Positions 17,355 to 27,279 are shown, counted from the stretch's first letter. The stretch is DNA of 64,000 bases from Pseudovibrio flavus (GCF_009711345.1 NZ_SMMA01000049.1:1-64000); one strand, 5' to 3'. The notes: generated by a model from the letters alone, not told the origin. Program-made: numbers and translations.

Positions 17355-17482
17355 ACCTTAGATGTAACGAACAGAAACATCTATTGATTTAACAGGAATA
17401 ATGAAAACGGGCTATGAAGCACAAAATTTTGAGAAATTGTGCCTTCCGGTTTTAAAGATCGGGCCCAGAGGGGAAAGATTAC

Positions 17483-19309
17483 ATGTGTGGTATTGTTGGA
17501 ATTCTAGGGCAAACGCCAGTAGCTCCTGCACTTATTGATGCGCTTAAACGCCTTGAATATCGCGGCTACGACTCTGCTGGTATTGCTACGTTGGAAGACG
17601 GAGTTCTGGCACGCCGCCGTGCAAAGGGTAAGCTGCGCAACCTTGAGGCTCTGGTGCTTCAGCAGCCGCTTTCCGGTACTAGCGGCATTGGCCACACCCG
17701 CTGGGCAACCCATGGTGCTCCAAATGTCCGCAACGCACACCCGCATTCCTCTGAGGGCGTAAGCGTCGTTCATAACGGCATTATCGAAAATTTCCTCGAA
17801 CTGCGCGCAGAAATCGAGCAGGCCGGCATTAAGCTGGAATCTGACACTGATACAGAGGTCATTGCCCATCTTCTTTCCATTCAGCTCAAGGCAGGCAAAA
17901 AGCCTCGTGAAGCGGTTGCTGATGTACTTTCCAGACTGCGCGGTGCATTTGCTCTGGCCCTTCTGTTTGAAGGTGAGCAGGATCTGATGATCGGTGCCCG
18001 TCGTGGCTCCCCGCTTGCTGTGGGCTATGGCGAAGGGGAAATGTTCCTCGGTTCCGACGCTATTGCACTTTCTCCATTCACTGACCGCATCTGTTATCTG
18101 GAAGAAGGTGACTGGGCTGTTTTGACCCGTCATCAAGTCGAGATTTTCGATGCATCCGGTACCCCAGTTGCCCGTCCAATTCAGATGTCTACCGTGACCT
18201 CTGCGCTGATGGACAAAGGCAACTACCGCCATTTCATGGCAAAAGAAATCCACGAGCAACCAGAAGTCGTTGGTCATACTCTTTCCCATTACCTTGACCT
18301 TCAGGCGCGCCGTGCAGTGCTGCCTTTGGGCGCGGAAATGGACTTCTCCAAGCTTGATCGTCTGGTGATCTCTGCGTGTGGCACCGCGTTCTACGCAGGT
18401 CTTACTGCAAAGTACTGGTTCGAGAAGTACGCCCGTCTACCGGTTGATATCGATATCGCCTCTGAGTTCCGCTACCGCGAAATGCCGCTAAAAGCTGGCG
18501 ACTTGGCGCTGTTTATCTCCCAGTCCGGCGAAACCGCTGATACGCTTGCCTCTCTGCGCTACTGCAAAGAGCAGGGCATGCAGATCGGCGCTGTAGTAAA
18601 CGTTCCAGAATCTACCATCGCTCGTGAGTCCAACGTTGTCTTCCCGACAATCGCTGGCCCTGAAATCGGCGTTGCGTCTACCAAGGCGTTCACCTGTCAG
18701 CTTGCGGTGCTTGCAAGCCTTGCGATCTACGCTGGTCGCCAGCGTGGCTTCCTCACTGAGGCTGATGAACGCGAGCTGGTCAATTCCCTCGCAGAGCTGC
18801 CAGCTTATCTGGTCAAAGCGCTGAAGCTGGAGCCACAAGTCGCGAAGATGTCTCAGTGGACATCCAAGGTGAAAGACGCGCTCTACCTTGGCCGCGGTAC
18901 AAGCTACCCGCTGGCTCTGGAAGGTGCTTTGAAGCTGAAAGAGCTTTCTTACATCCACGCTGAAGGCTACGCCGCAGGTGAGTTGAAGCACGGGCCGATT
19001 GCGCTTATCGACGAAAATATGCCGGTCTTCGTGGTTGCTCCATTCGACAGCATCTACGAGAAAACCGTTTCCAACATGCAGGAAGTGCATGCACGCGGCG
19101 GCCGTATCGTTCTCATCACCGATCAGGACGGCGCGGATGCAGCAGGTGTTGACGTGAGTGAACTCATCGTAATGCCTGAAGTGCCGGAGCTTGCAGCGCC
19201 AATCGTTTACGCGATCCCGCTTCAGCTGATCTCCTATCATACAGCTGTCTTCATGGGCACTGATGTTGATCAGCCACGTAACCTCGCAAAATCGGTTACA
19301 GTAGAATAA
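17483..19309 (+). CDS. glmS: Glutamine-fructose-6-phosphate aminotransferase (isomerizing)
   Basis: The 608-residue enzyme converts fructose-6-phosphate and glutamine to glucosamine-6-phosphate, the first step toward UDP-GlcNAc. The class II glutaminase domain begins MCGIVGILGQ, where Cys2 becomes the N-terminal nucleophile, and includes GHTRWATHG. Two SIS isomerase domains follow, with ISACGTAFYAG, SQSGETADTLASLR and the C-terminal LAKSVTVE. A GAGGGGAAAG site precedes the ATG. The preceding 128 bases contain a weak hairpin (GCACAA/TTGTGC around 17415-17440) but nothing like the glmS ribozyme, which is found mainly in Gram-positive bacteria. Confidence 0.97.
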   Translation: MCGIVGILGQTPVAPALIDALKRLEYRGYDSAGIATLEDGVLARRRAKGKLRNLEALVLQQPLSGTSGIGHTRWATHGAPNVRNAHPHSSEGVSVVHNGIIENFLELRAEIEQAGIKLESDTDTEVIAHLLSIQLKAGKKPREAVADVLSRLRGAFALALLFEGEQDLMIGARRGSPLAVGYGEGEMFLGSDAIALSPFTDRICYLEEGDWAVLTRHQVEIFDASGTPVARPIQMSTVTSALMDKGNYRHFMAKEIHEQPEVVGHTLSHYLDLQARRAVLPLGAEMDFSKLDRLVISACGTAFYAGLTAKYWFEKYARLPVDIDIASEFRYREMPLKAGDLALFISQSGETADTLASLRYCKEQGMQIGAVVNVPESTIARESNVVFPTIAGPEIGVASTKAFTCQLAVLASLAIYAGRQRGFLTEADERELVNSLAELPAYLVKALKLEPQVAKMSQWTSKVKDALYLGRGTSYPLALEGALKLKELSYIHAEGYAAGELKHGPIALIDENMPVFVVAPFDSIYEKTVSNMQEVHARGGRIVLITDQDGADAAGVDVSELIVMPEVPELAAPIVYAIPLQLISYHTAVFMGTDVDQPRNLAKSVTVE

Positions 19310-19315
19310 TAGAAC

Positions 19316-19358
19316 ACGGGCGCAGGCAGAAAAAAGAACGCTCATCTGCGCCCGTCTT
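19316..19358 (+). terminator. Hairpin terminator after glmS
   Basis: A perfect 10-bp stem (ACGGGCGCAG at 19316-19325 with CTGCGCCCGT at 19346-19355) begins seven bases after the glmS stop. The trailing sequence is CTTCCCATTT, so the T-tract is weak. It is probably a terminator or 3'-end stabiliser before the next gene. Confidence 0.6.
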
Positions 19359-19393
19359 CCCATTTCGTGCATGTCAGCCCCGGAGAAGCAAAT

Positions 19394-19729
19394 ATGGACC
19401 ACCTGTTTTGCTATGGAAGTCTGCGCCCCGGCGCATCCCACACCCATCTTCTGGAAAAAGTACCAGGCTACTGGAGCAAAGCCTTTATTAAGGCTGAGTT
19501 CCATGACCGTGGTTGGTCTGAAGGTAATGGCTATCCCGGCCTCGTCTTAGACGACCATGCCGACTGGCTTGAAGGTGATGTTTATTCATCCAACGATTTC
19601 GGCCAGCTTTGGGCGTCTCTCGATGAGTGGGAAGGGGAGGAATATATTCGCGTTCCTGCAACGGTCAAACGCTTCGACGGTTCTTACTTCAACGCGCAGG
19701 TTTACGTTCTGAATCTTCAGCAGGACTAA
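19394..19729 (+). CDS. Gamma-glutamylcyclotransferase-like (AIG2/YtfP) family protein
   Basis: The 111-residue protein starts MDHLFCYGSLRPGASHTH, carrying the YGSLR signature of the gamma-glutamylcyclotransferase-like fold. It continues with GNGYPGLVL, LEGDVY and DEWEGEEYIR, the last including the likely catalytic acidic residue. Family members cleave gamma-glutamyl amines or act in related side reactions, but the substrate of this bacterial subgroup is unknown. ATG at 19394 has GGAG upstream; the earlier in-frame codon at 19367 lacks such a site. Its end overlaps the convergent DUF454 gene by 41 bases. Confidence 0.8.
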   Translation: MDHLFCYGSLRPGASHTHLLEKVPGYWSKAFIKAEFHDRGWSEGNGYPGLVLDDHADWLEGDVYSSNDFGQLWASLDEWEGEEYIRVPATVKRFDGSYFNAQVYVLNLQQD

Positions 19730-20129
19730 CAGCCTCTTTGGGAACGTGGGACGGGCGCGAGAGCACATAAAGCGCGCACGACAAAATAAACACGCCTGCA
19801 ATGATAATAAGCACGATTGGCGGTTTAGAGGTGATGCAAAACACCAGAAAACCGCCCATCATGCCGATAACGGCTGTCGCCTTGGCAGAGGGCGGAATAA
19901 CGCCGTATTTGCGCCAGCGAATAACGCCGGGCCCCACCCACTTGTTTTCCTCGATACGTTTTTCAAAGGCAGGGTTGGAGCGCGCAAAACATGCAGCGGC
20001 CACAATAAAAAACACCGTGCCGGGCAGCAGCGGCAAAAGCACGCCCAAGATCCCGAGCCCAACAAAGACGATACCCAAAACTAGATAAAAACCGCGGTAC
20101 ATCCGAAACCGTTTCTTATTGTAACACAC
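19689..20129 (-). CDS. DUF454 (YbaN-like) inner membrane protein
   Basis: The 146-residue membrane protein has the family features MYRGFYLVLGIVFVGLGILG, LPLLPGTVFFIVAAACFARS and a helical pair near the end of the hydrophobic part (AVIGMMGGFLVFC and IVLIIIAGVFILSCALYVLS), plus a charged C-terminal tail. The function of DUF454 proteins is unknown. The GTG at 20129 has AGGGA eight bases upstream; an ATG at 20102 is an alternative that would begin right at MYRGFY. Its 3' end overlaps the gamma-glutamylcyclotransferase-like gene on the other strand. Confidence 0.8.
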   Translation of the reverse strand: MCYNKKRFRMYRGFYLVLGIVFVGLGILGVLLPLLPGTVFFIVAAACFARSNPAFEKRIEENKWVGPGVIRWRKYGVIPPSAKATAVIGMMGGFLVFCITSKPPIVLIIIAGVFILSCALYVLSRPSHVPKEAVSPAEDSERKPAR

Positions 20130-20262
20130 TAGTAGTATCCCTATGTTAGTTTGGGGATGCCATCTTGTACCTACGGAAAATTGCTAGGTCGCAATGATCT
20201 GGAGCAGGGCAGTGTGTGCCGAATAATGAGTTCTACATGAACGGGGATAAGAGACAAGTACT

Positions 20263-21000
20263 ATGAGCGGACCGGATCAACAGGCGCCAACCGAGCTAGG
20301 GGGAACCCCGCTACCTCCCAAGCTTGGACTAATGACACGCCTGAGAAACTATTTCTTCACAGGGCTGGTTATTACAGGCCCAATCGGAATTACAATTTAT
20401 CTCAGCTGGTCCTTTATTCAACTGGTCGACAATTGGGTAAAGCCCTTCATTCCCTACCAGTATAATCCAGATTCCTATTTGCCTATCGAAGTGCCCGGCG
20501 TTGGCTTGATCGCAGCTCTGCTGGCGCTCACCGTCATCGGCTTTCTCACTGCAAATATTGCAGGTCGCAGTCTTGTCGGTGTGGGCGAGCGCATTTTGGG
20601 CCGTATGCCGCTGGTTAGAAACCTCTACGGCGCACTCAAGCAGATTTTCGAGACCGTTATCCATGAAGGCGGTCAGAACTTTTCCAAGGCCGGTTTGATT
20701 GAATATCCGCGCCGCGGGCTGTGGGCCATTGTGTTTCTGGCGACCGAAACCAAGGGCGAGGTTGCAAGCAGGCTGGCAGATGAAGACGATATGGTTTCGG
20801 TCTTTTTGCCAACAACGCCAAACCCGACTTCCGGCTTTCTGCTTTTCGTACCGCGCAAAGAAGTGCGTCTGCTTTCCATGAGCGTGGAAGACGCTGCCAA
20901 GCTTGTTATCTCGGCAGGTCTGGTCAATCCAGATTATCCGGCTCTGGTCGAAGAGCATGAGAGTGATAAAACCGCTAAGCCGGATGTTGCAGCAGAGTAG
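20263..21000 (+). CDS. DUF502 family membrane protein
   Basis: The 245-residue protein has two N-terminal membrane helices (YFFTGLVITGPIGITIYLSW and VGLIAALLALTVIGFLTANI). A conserved soluble part follows (GRMPLVRNLYGALKQIFETV, PTTPNPTSGFLLFVPRKEV), as in DUF502 proteins of proteobacteria and plants (COV-like). Its biochemical role is unknown. The gene is convergent with recG, and their stop codons abut with no intergenic base. Confidence 0.85.
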   Translation: MSGPDQQAPTELGGTPLPPKLGLMTRLRNYFFTGLVITGPIGITIYLSWSFIQLVDNWVKPFIPYQYNPDSYLPIEVPGVGLIAALLALTVIGFLTANIAGRSLVGVGERILGRMPLVRNLYGALKQIFETVIHEGGQNFSKAGLIEYPRRGLWAIVFLATETKGEVASRLADEDDMVSVFLPTTPNPTSGFLLFVPRKEVRLLSMSVEDAAKLVISAGLVNPDYPALVEEHESDKTAKPDVAAE

Positions 21001-23103
21001 CTAGCCAGCCCTAAGAAGCTTCACCGCTTCATCCCTTGAGAAAAGATAGAGCAGATGACGGAGTGCCTGACCGCGCACCGTTTCCAAATGCGGGTCTGTG
21101 GTGATAATCAGCCTTGCATCATCTCGGGCCGCTTGCATTAGGTCCCCATGGGCCTGCACATTGGCAATCTTGAAGCCCGGTAAGCCAGACTGCTTTGTTC
21201 CCAGCAGTTCACCTTCACCGCGCAGCTTCAAGTCTTCTTCTGCAATCAAAAAGCCGTCATTGGTCTGACGCAGGATATTGAGGCGTGAGGTCGCTGTCTC
21301 GCCAAGGGGAGCCTTGTAGAGCAAAACGCAGGAAGAAGCTTCACTACCACGGCCTACACGACCACGAAGCTGGTGAAGCTGGGCAAGGCCGAAACGCTCT
21401 GCATGTTCGATGACGATAATGGTGGCATCGGGAACGTCTACACCCACCTCAATAACGGTTGTTGCCACCAGTAAGCGGGCATGCCCAACCTTGAAGGCCT
21501 CCATAGCTGCGTTCTTTTCATCAGCGCTCATACGGCCATGAACCAGCGCGACAACCGGACCAAGGGCCTTTTGCAGGTCTTCAAAACGCTCTTCAGCCGC
21601 GGCAAGGTCAATCTTTTCGGATTCCTCAACCAGAGGGCAGACCCAATAAATCTTCTTGCCATTGGCAATGGCAGCACGAAGGCGCTCCACGATCTCGCCA
21701 ATACGATCAAGTGAAACGCTAACCGTTTGGATGGGCTGACGGCCCTTTGGCTTGTCCGTTAGGCGGGAAACTTCCATGTCGCCAAAATAGGAGAGCACCA
21801 GTGTGCGCGGAATAGGCGTTGCTGTCATAACCAGCACATCCACATGCGCGCCTTTGGAAGAAAGGGAGAGACGTTGGTGAACGCCAAAGCGGTGCTGCTC
21901 GTCTACAACCGCGATACCGAGGTTTTTAAAGATGACGGTAGACTGGAACAGCGCGTGCGTACCAACGATGAGGTCAATCTCACCGCTCTCCAGTTTCTCA
22001 CCAATCTCGCGCTTTGTCTTGGCAGTGTCCTTACCAGAAAGAACGGCAATACGAATACCGGCCGCCTCACAAAGAGGAAGCATTGAGGCGTAGTGCTGGC
22101 GGGCAAGAATATCGGTCGGCGCCATGAGGGCTGCCTGTCCACCGTCTTCAATCACCTGCGCCATGGCCATTAGGCCGACAATGGTTTTACCAGCGCCCAC
22201 ATCGCCCTGAAGCAAACGCAGCATACGGGCGGGCGCGGAAAGATCCTGCGAAATTTCTATAAGCGCCTGCTTCTGGCCTTCGGTCAGCTCGTAAGGTAGG
22301 GCGGCAATAATCTTTTTGCGAATGAGGCCAGTGCCTTTTCGCTCAGTACCCCCTTGCTTGCGCATGGCATTACGCACAAGAGCAAGGGCAAGCTGGTTTG
22401 CCAGAAACTCGTCATAGGCAAGGCGTTTGCGAGAGGCGCTTTCATCTGCCAGTTCACTGAGGTCTTCGGGCCGGTGCAAACCGAGCAGTGCCTCTTTAAA
22501 TGGCGGAAAACGGTTCGCTTTTACGAACGCAGCATCTTGCCACTCTGGCAGAGAAGGCACCAAGGGCAGGGCAGTGGTCATTGCCTTCTGCATCATTTTG
22601 GAGGAAAGGCCAGCGGTCATCGGGTAAACTGGCTCGATGAGAGGAAGGTCTTCTGCTTCTTCTGCGCTTACAACGTGATCAGGGTGAACCATCTGGGCGC
22701 GGCTGTTAAACCACTCTACTTTGCCCGATACGATGCGCTCTTCGCCAACAGGCAGCAACTTTTCCAAATAGTCACGGCGTGCGTGGAAAAACACCAGCTC
22801 GATCTCACCGCTGTCATCGTGGGCCAGCACCTTATACGGCGCGCGGGAGTTGCGCGGCGGTGCACGGTGGGCATCAACATGAAGCGTTAGCGTGACGATG
22901 GTGTCTTCCGGGCTACCTGCAATGCCAGGGCGCAAGCGACGGTCAATCACGTTGCTGGGCACATGGAATATCAAATCGGATATGCGAGCCTCACGGTCCT
23001 TCCCTCCGGCCAGAAGAGAGGACAGCGTCTTTGCTGTTTTCGGGCCAATCCCCTTCAGGGCAGTGACCGGTGTGAACAAAGGGTCAAGGCGTGTTGGGCG
23101 CAT
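21001..23103 (-). CDS. recG: ATP-dependent DNA helicase RecG
   Basis: The 700-residue protein has the N-terminal wedge/OB-fold region for branched DNA (about 1-190). The SF2 helicase core includes motif I LLQGDVGAGKTIVGLMAM, motif II DEQH (VVDEQHRFGVHQR), motif III VMTATPIPRTL and motif VI HQLRGRVGRGSEAS. The C-terminus carries the TRG/RecG element. RecG remodels stalled forks and Holliday junctions. Start and length match the family (MRPTRLDPLFTPVTALKGIG). It is divergent from sdhE, so the 177-base gap should contain both promoters. Confidence 0.96.
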   Translation of the reverse strand: MRPTRLDPLFTPVTALKGIGPKTAKTLSSLLAGGKDREARISDLIFHVPSNVIDRRLRPGIAGSPEDTIVTLTLHVDAHRAPPRNSRAPYKVLAHDDSGEIELVFFHARRDYLEKLLPVGEERIVSGKVEWFNSRAQMVHPDHVVSAEEAEDLPLIEPVYPMTAGLSSKMMQKAMTTALPLVPSLPEWQDAAFVKANRFPPFKEALLGLHRPEDLSELADESASRKRLAYDEFLANQLALALVRNAMRKQGGTERKGTGLIRKKIIAALPYELTEGQKQALIEISQDLSAPARMLRLLQGDVGAGKTIVGLMAMAQVIEDGGQAALMAPTDILARQHYASMLPLCEAAGIRIAVLSGKDTAKTKREIGEKLESGEIDLIVGTHALFQSTVIFKNLGIAVVDEQHRFGVHQRLSLSSKGAHVDVLVMTATPIPRTLVLSYFGDMEVSRLTDKPKGRQPIQTVSVSLDRIGEIVERLRAAIANGKKIYWVCPLVEESEKIDLAAAEERFEDLQKALGPVVALVHGRMSADEKNAAMEAFKVGHARLLVATTVIEVGVDVPDATIIVIEHAERFGLAQLHQLRGRVGRGSEASSCVLLYKAPLGETATSRLNILRQTNDGFLIAEEDLKLRGEGELLGTKQSGLPGFKIANVQAHGDLMQAARDDARLIITTDPHLETVRGQALRHLLYLFSRDEAVKLLRAG

Positions 23104-23179
23104 TTCCGTTGGGTCCAGAGCAAGTGCAGAGAGTTTGTCTGTGACATGTCTTTATGATTTCTGCAACATACTATTGGAA

Positions 23180-23212
23180 TTGACTGACAGGAGCTGTTTT
23201 GCACGCTATATA
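23180..23212 (+). promoter_or_regulatory. Candidate promoter upstream of sdhE
   Basis: A -35-like TTGACT (23180-23185) is followed by GCTATA/TATATA (23205-23212), which is part of the palindrome GCTATATAGC. The spacing of 19-21 bases is longer than ideal. About 20 bases downstream lies a dyad, GTACGA-N6-TCGTAC (23234-23251). Confidence 0.35.
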
Positions 23213-23280
23213 GCTCCGGTAAGTTGCATTTGCGTACGACAGAGTTCGTACCTTCAAATTTGGGCCTATATATTCAAGGG

Positions 23281-23577
23281 ATGGGTGTTTCTGTGTCTGA
23301 AGTAGATCAAAACAAGAACGAAGTGCTGGAAAATCGTCGTAAACGCGCCCTGTTTCGTTGCACCCATCGCGGTATGAAGGAAATGGACATTCTACTTGGC
23401 GGTTACGCCGAGGCCCATCTCCCGCTGATGAATGAGACAGAACTATCCGCTCTTGAGGAGTTCTTGACGCTTCACGATCAGGATCTGTTTGCATGGCTCA
23501 TGGGCTCCAAGCCTGTTCCTTCTGAACACGATACTAAGCTGTTCCGCGATATTCTTGCGTACTACAAAGACGCATAA
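23281..23577 (+). CDS. sdhE: Succinate dehydrogenase assembly factor SdhE / CptB family
   Basis: The small acidic protein carries the SdhE/Sdh5 signature NRRKRALFRCTHRGMKEMD, with the RGxxE-type motif needed for covalent FAD attachment to the succinate dehydrogenase flavoprotein. It also has the usual second half with EEFLTLHDQDLFAWLMG. The ATG at 23281 has AAGGG directly adjacent. A GTG at 23293 sits at better spacing from the same purine stretch and may be the true start, giving a protein shorter by four residues. It precedes mfd by 54 bases and may be co-transcribed with it. Confidence 0.9.
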   Translation: MGVSVSEVDQNKNEVLENRRKRALFRCTHRGMKEMDILLGGYAEAHLPLMNETELSALEEFLTLHDQDLFAWLMGSKPVPSEHDTKLFRDILAYYKDA

Positions 23578-23631
23578 GCGAAACAAACCCCGTACGAGAC
23601 GATAAAAAGACCAAACCCAGAGGTGACCTCA

Positions 23632-26600
23632 GTGTTCGATAACCTGCTCAAGACCGGCGGCAATATTGTTTTATCAATGGTGCCCGATGGGGCGGAGGCG
23701 CATACCCTCGCCAAAATCTTGGGTGAGATCGATCAGACGGGTTTGGTTCTAACGTTTATCGCTCGCGATGCGACGCGTATGTCGGCAGTTGCAGAGGCGC
23801 TGGGCTTTTTTGCGCCGGATGTGGAAGTTATCCAGCTTCCGGCGTGGGACTGTTTGCCATACGACCGTGTATCGCCGCACGGTGCTATTGTTGCCCGTCG
23901 CCTTACCACGCTGGGCGAACTGGCCGCTGGCTTCTCTGATGGCAAGAAATACGTTCTGCTTACCACGGTAAACGCCGCCCTTCAGCGAATGCCAGCGCGT
24001 GAATGGGCAGCCGAACAGGCGCTCTCCCTCCGTCCGGGTAACAGGCTAGATCTCAACAAGATCATCATGTGGCTGGAGATCAACGGCTTTGTACGCACGC
24101 CTACGGTTCGCGAAACCGGCGAATACGCTGTGCGCGGCGGGATCATTGATCTCTTCTCACCAGGTTCTGAAGAACCGGTTCGTTTGGACTTCTTCGGCGA
24201 TACGCTGGAAACCATCCGCTCGTTCGACGTAGAAACACAGCGTACGCTGAAACAGAAAAAGTCTCTCGCGCTAGTGCCAATGAGTGAAGTGGTACTGGAT
24301 CAGGAGGCTATCTCCCGTTTCCGGCGCAACTACATCTCCCTGTTTGGCGCGACCAGTCGCGACGACGTTCTTTACCAATCCATCAGTGAAGGGCGCCGCT
24401 ACGCCGGTATGGAGCATTGGCTGCCACTCTTTCACGATAAGCTGGAGACCCTTTTCGATTATATCGGCGGTGTGCCAGTGGTTATGGATGCCAGCGACGA
24501 AGATGCAGTTGCAGAGCGCCTTAGCCAGATTGAAGAGCACTTTGCGGCACGTCAGGAGGCGATGGAGTCCAAGTCTCTTTCTACTGGCGTGCCATATCTT
24601 CCGGTGCCGGCGGAGCAGCTCTACTACAGTAAGGATGAGTGGACAGCCGCGCTTGCAGATCGGGCAACGGCGCGTTTGACACCATTTGCCGTACCGCTGG
24701 GCACAGGCCAGCAGGTTATTGAACTTGGCGGACGCGAAGGGCGTAACTTTGCAGCAGAGCGTGCAGCAGGCAACGTCAATATCTTCGACGCATTTTCCAA
24801 CCATGCCGCACACCTGCGCTCTGAAGGAAAAACCGTTGTTATCGCGTGTTGGAGTGAAGGCTCCCGCGAACGTCTAACGCAAGTGCTCGCCGATCACGGC
24901 CTCGACCGGACAGGCTATGCTGGCAACGTTGATGAGCTATCCCAGCTTCCGAAAGGCATGAGTGCGCTCATCATCCTTGGTCTGGAGCATGGCTTCGAGG
25001 TTGATAACTTCGCCTTCGTTGCTGAGCAGGACATTCTGGGTGACCGCCTTGTACGCCAGCGCCGTAAGCGGGCGAAGGGTGCAAACGTTCTTACAGAGGC
25101 GTCCAGCCTCCATCAGGGCGATCTGGTGGTGCACTCCGACCATGGTATCGGCCGGTTTATCGGCTTGAAGACCATTACGGCGGCCGGTGCGCCCCATGAC
25201 TGTCTTGAGCTGCAATATCATGGCGGCGACAAGCTCTACCTTCCTGTAGAAAATATCGAGCTTCTGACACGCTACGGCTCTGAGGATCAGGAAGCCCAGC
25301 TTGATCGTCTGGGCGGCGGCGCATGGCAGGCGCGTAAGGCGCGCATGAAGAAGCGCGTTCTGGAAATCGCTGACGGCCTTATCAAGACTGCGGCGCAGCG
25401 CGCTCTTCGAACCGCTCCCGTCATTTCTGTTCCAGATGGTGCCTATGACGAATTCGCCGCGCGCTTTGTCTATGATGAGACCGACGATCAGCTTGGCGCA
25501 ATTGAAAGCGTCTTTGACGACATGTCCTCAGGCCGTCCGATGGACCGCCTGATCTGCGGCGACGTGGGCTTCGGTAAAACCGAGGTCGCACTGCGTGCTG
25601 CTTTCCTTGCTTCTCTTTCCGGCCGACAGGTGGCGGTTGTGGTGCCGACGACACTGCTTTCCCGTCAGCACTTCAGAACATTTTCCGAACGCTTCAAGGG
25701 CCTGCCAATCAACGTCAAACAAGCATCGCGCCTTGTTCCGACCAAGGAGCTATCGGAAACCAAAAAGGGCATCAAAGATGGCTCTGTGGATGTGGTTGTC
25801 GGCACGCACGCGCTGCTGGGTAAGGGCCTTGAGTTCCGCGACCTCGGTCTGCTCATCATTGATGAGGAGCAGCATTTCGGCGTGAAGCATAAAGAGCGCC
25901 TGAAAGAGCTGAAGAGCGACGTGCACGTCCTCACGCTATCTGCGACACCAATTCCGCGTACGTTGCAGCTTGCGCTAACGGGCGTACGCGAGCTGTCCCT
26001 TATCGCGACGCCGCCGGTGGATCGTCTGGCCGTGCGCACGTTCGTGTCGCCATTCGATGCAATGGTTATTCGCGAATCCTTGCTGCGTGAGCATTACCGC
26101 GGCGGGCAGAGCTTCTATGTGTGTCCGCGGCTTTCCGATCTTGCCGAAATTCAGGCATTCCTTGAAAGCAACGTGCCTGAGGTAAAGGTCGCTGTCGCCC
26201 ATGGTCAGATGGCTGCGGGACAGTTGGAAGACGTGATGAACGCCTTCTATGACGGTAAGTACGATGTGCTTCTTTCTACGACCATCGTGGAGTCCGGCCT
26301 GGATGTGCCAAACGCCAACACGCTGATCGTACACCGCGCCGATATGTTTGGCCTTGCGCAGCTCTACCAGATCCGAGGACGCGTTGGTCGCTCCAAAACC
26401 CGCGCATACGCGCTGTTCACCGTTCCGGCGAATAAGACACTCACGCCTACAGCAGAGCGCCGCCTGAAGGTGCTTCAGTCGCTGGAGAACCTTGGTGCTG
26501 GCTTCCAGTTGGCAAGTCACGATCTGGACATTCGCGGTGCTGGTAACCTGCTTGGTGAAGAGCAGTCCGGCCACGTGAAAGAGGTGGGCTTCGAGCTTTA

Positions 26601-27120
26601 TCAGCAGATGCTGGAGGAAGCTGTTGCGCAGCTTAAGTCAGGCGGTGAGGAGCTTGATAAAGACCAGTGGTCGCCTCAGATTACTGTTGGTACTGCGGTT
26701 CTTATTCCAGAAAACTACGTGCCAGATCTTCAGCTGCGCCTCGACCTCTATCGCCGCCTATCCGACCTCAGCGAGCCTGCGGATATCGATAGCTTTGCTG
26801 CCGAGATGGTGGACCGCTTTGGCAAAATGCCGGAGGAGGTCAATCACTTGCTCAAGATCGTCTACATCAAAGGGCTGTGCCGTAAGGCGAATGTGGAAAA
26901 GATCGACGCTGGTCCAAAGGGTGTGCTTATCGCGTTCCGTGACAATGAGTTCCCGAATCCGGTTGGCCTTGTTTCCTACATTGCAGAGCAGGGGATTCTT
27001 GCCAAGATCAGGCCAGATCAGAAAATCGTTCTTACCCGTGACTGGCCAGGTCCGAATGACCGGTTGAAAGGGTGTGCAGCAATCCTGCAAAAACTCGTTG
27101 GCCTTGCAAAAGCCATATAG
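23632..27120 (+). CDS. mfd: Transcription-repair coupling factor Mfd
   Basis: This protein of about 1160 residues has the full Mfd architecture: UvrB-like N-terminal domains, an RNA-polymerase interaction domain around LTEASSLHQGDLVVHSDHGI, and an SF2 translocase. The translocase shows motif I ICGDVGFGKTEVALRAAF, motif II DEEQHFGVKHKERLK, SATPIPRTL and QIRGRVGRSKTRAYA. A C-terminal TRCF domain follows. It releases stalled RNA polymerase and recruits UvrA. The GTG at 23632 is preferred over the GTG at 23623 because AGGTGA then lies about five bases upstream; the ATG-less start is clear from the frame. Confidence 0.96.
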   Translation: MFDNLLKTGGNIVLSMVPDGAEAHTLAKILGEIDQTGLVLTFIARDATRMSAVAEALGFFAPDVEVIQLPAWDCLPYDRVSPHGAIVARRLTTLGELAAGFSDGKKYVLLTTVNAALQRMPAREWAAEQALSLRPGNRLDLNKIIMWLEINGFVRTPTVRETGEYAVRGGIIDLFSPGSEEPVRLDFFGDTLETIRSFDVETQRTLKQKKSLALVPMSEVVLDQEAISRFRRNYISLFGATSRDDVLYQSISEGRRYAGMEHWLPLFHDKLETLFDYIGGVPVVMDASDEDAVAERLSQIEEHFAARQEAMESKSLSTGVPYLPVPAEQLYYSKDEWTAALADRATARLTPFAVPLGTGQQVIELGGREGRNFAAERAAGNVNIFDAFSNHAAHLRSEGKTVVIACWSEGSRERLTQVLADHGLDRTGYAGNVDELSQLPKGMSALIILGLEHGFEVDNFAFVAEQDILGDRLVRQRRKRAKGANVLTEASSLHQGDLVVHSDHGIGRFIGLKTITAAGAPHDCLELQYHGGDKLYLPVENIELLTRYGSEDQEAQLDRLGGGAWQARKARMKKRVLEIADGLIKTAAQRALRTAPVISVPDGAYDEFAARFVYDETDDQLGAIESVFDDMSSGRPMDRLICGDVGFGKTEVALRAAFLASLSGRQVAVVVPTTLLSRQHFRTFSERFKGLPINVKQASRLVPTKELSETKKGIKDGSVDVVVGTHALLGKGLEFRDLGLLIIDEEQHFGVKHKERLKELKSDVHVLTLSATPIPRTLQLALTGVRELSLIATPPVDRLAVRTFVSPFDAMVIRESLLREHYRGGQSFYVCPRLSDLAEIQAFLESNVPEVKVAVAHGQMAAGQLEDVMNAFYDGKYDVLLSTTIVESGLDVPNANTLIVHRADMFGLAQLYQIRGRVGRSKTRAYALFTVPANKTLTPTAERRLKVLQSLENLGAGFQLASHDLDIRGAGNLLGEEQSGHVKEVGFELYQQMLEEAVAQLKSGGEELDKDQWSPQITVGTAVLIPENYVPDLQLRLDLYRRLSDLSEPADIDSFAAEMVDRFGKMPEEVNHLLKIVYIKGLCRKANVEKIDAGPKGVLIAFRDNEFPNPVGLVSYIAEQGILAKIRPDQKIVLTRDWPGPNDRLKGCAAILQKLVGLAKAI

Positions 27121-27279
27121 ATGCAGCATCAATGTTCTCAGGTTGCCGTTAACGGTAGTTTTCAGTGCTTTTGCTGAAATTGCTGAAAATCTTTGCGCTA
27201 TGGAAAGGTTTGATTAAGGGCGATCTGAGAAACTGCGATCCCATATCGAAGGCTTTTTTGTATTTTGTAGGTCCTTCCC

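Noticed and set aside
17355-17482. glmS ribozyme in the glmS leader
   Set aside because: The 128-base leader has only a weak 6-bp hairpin and none of the conserved ribozyme elements.
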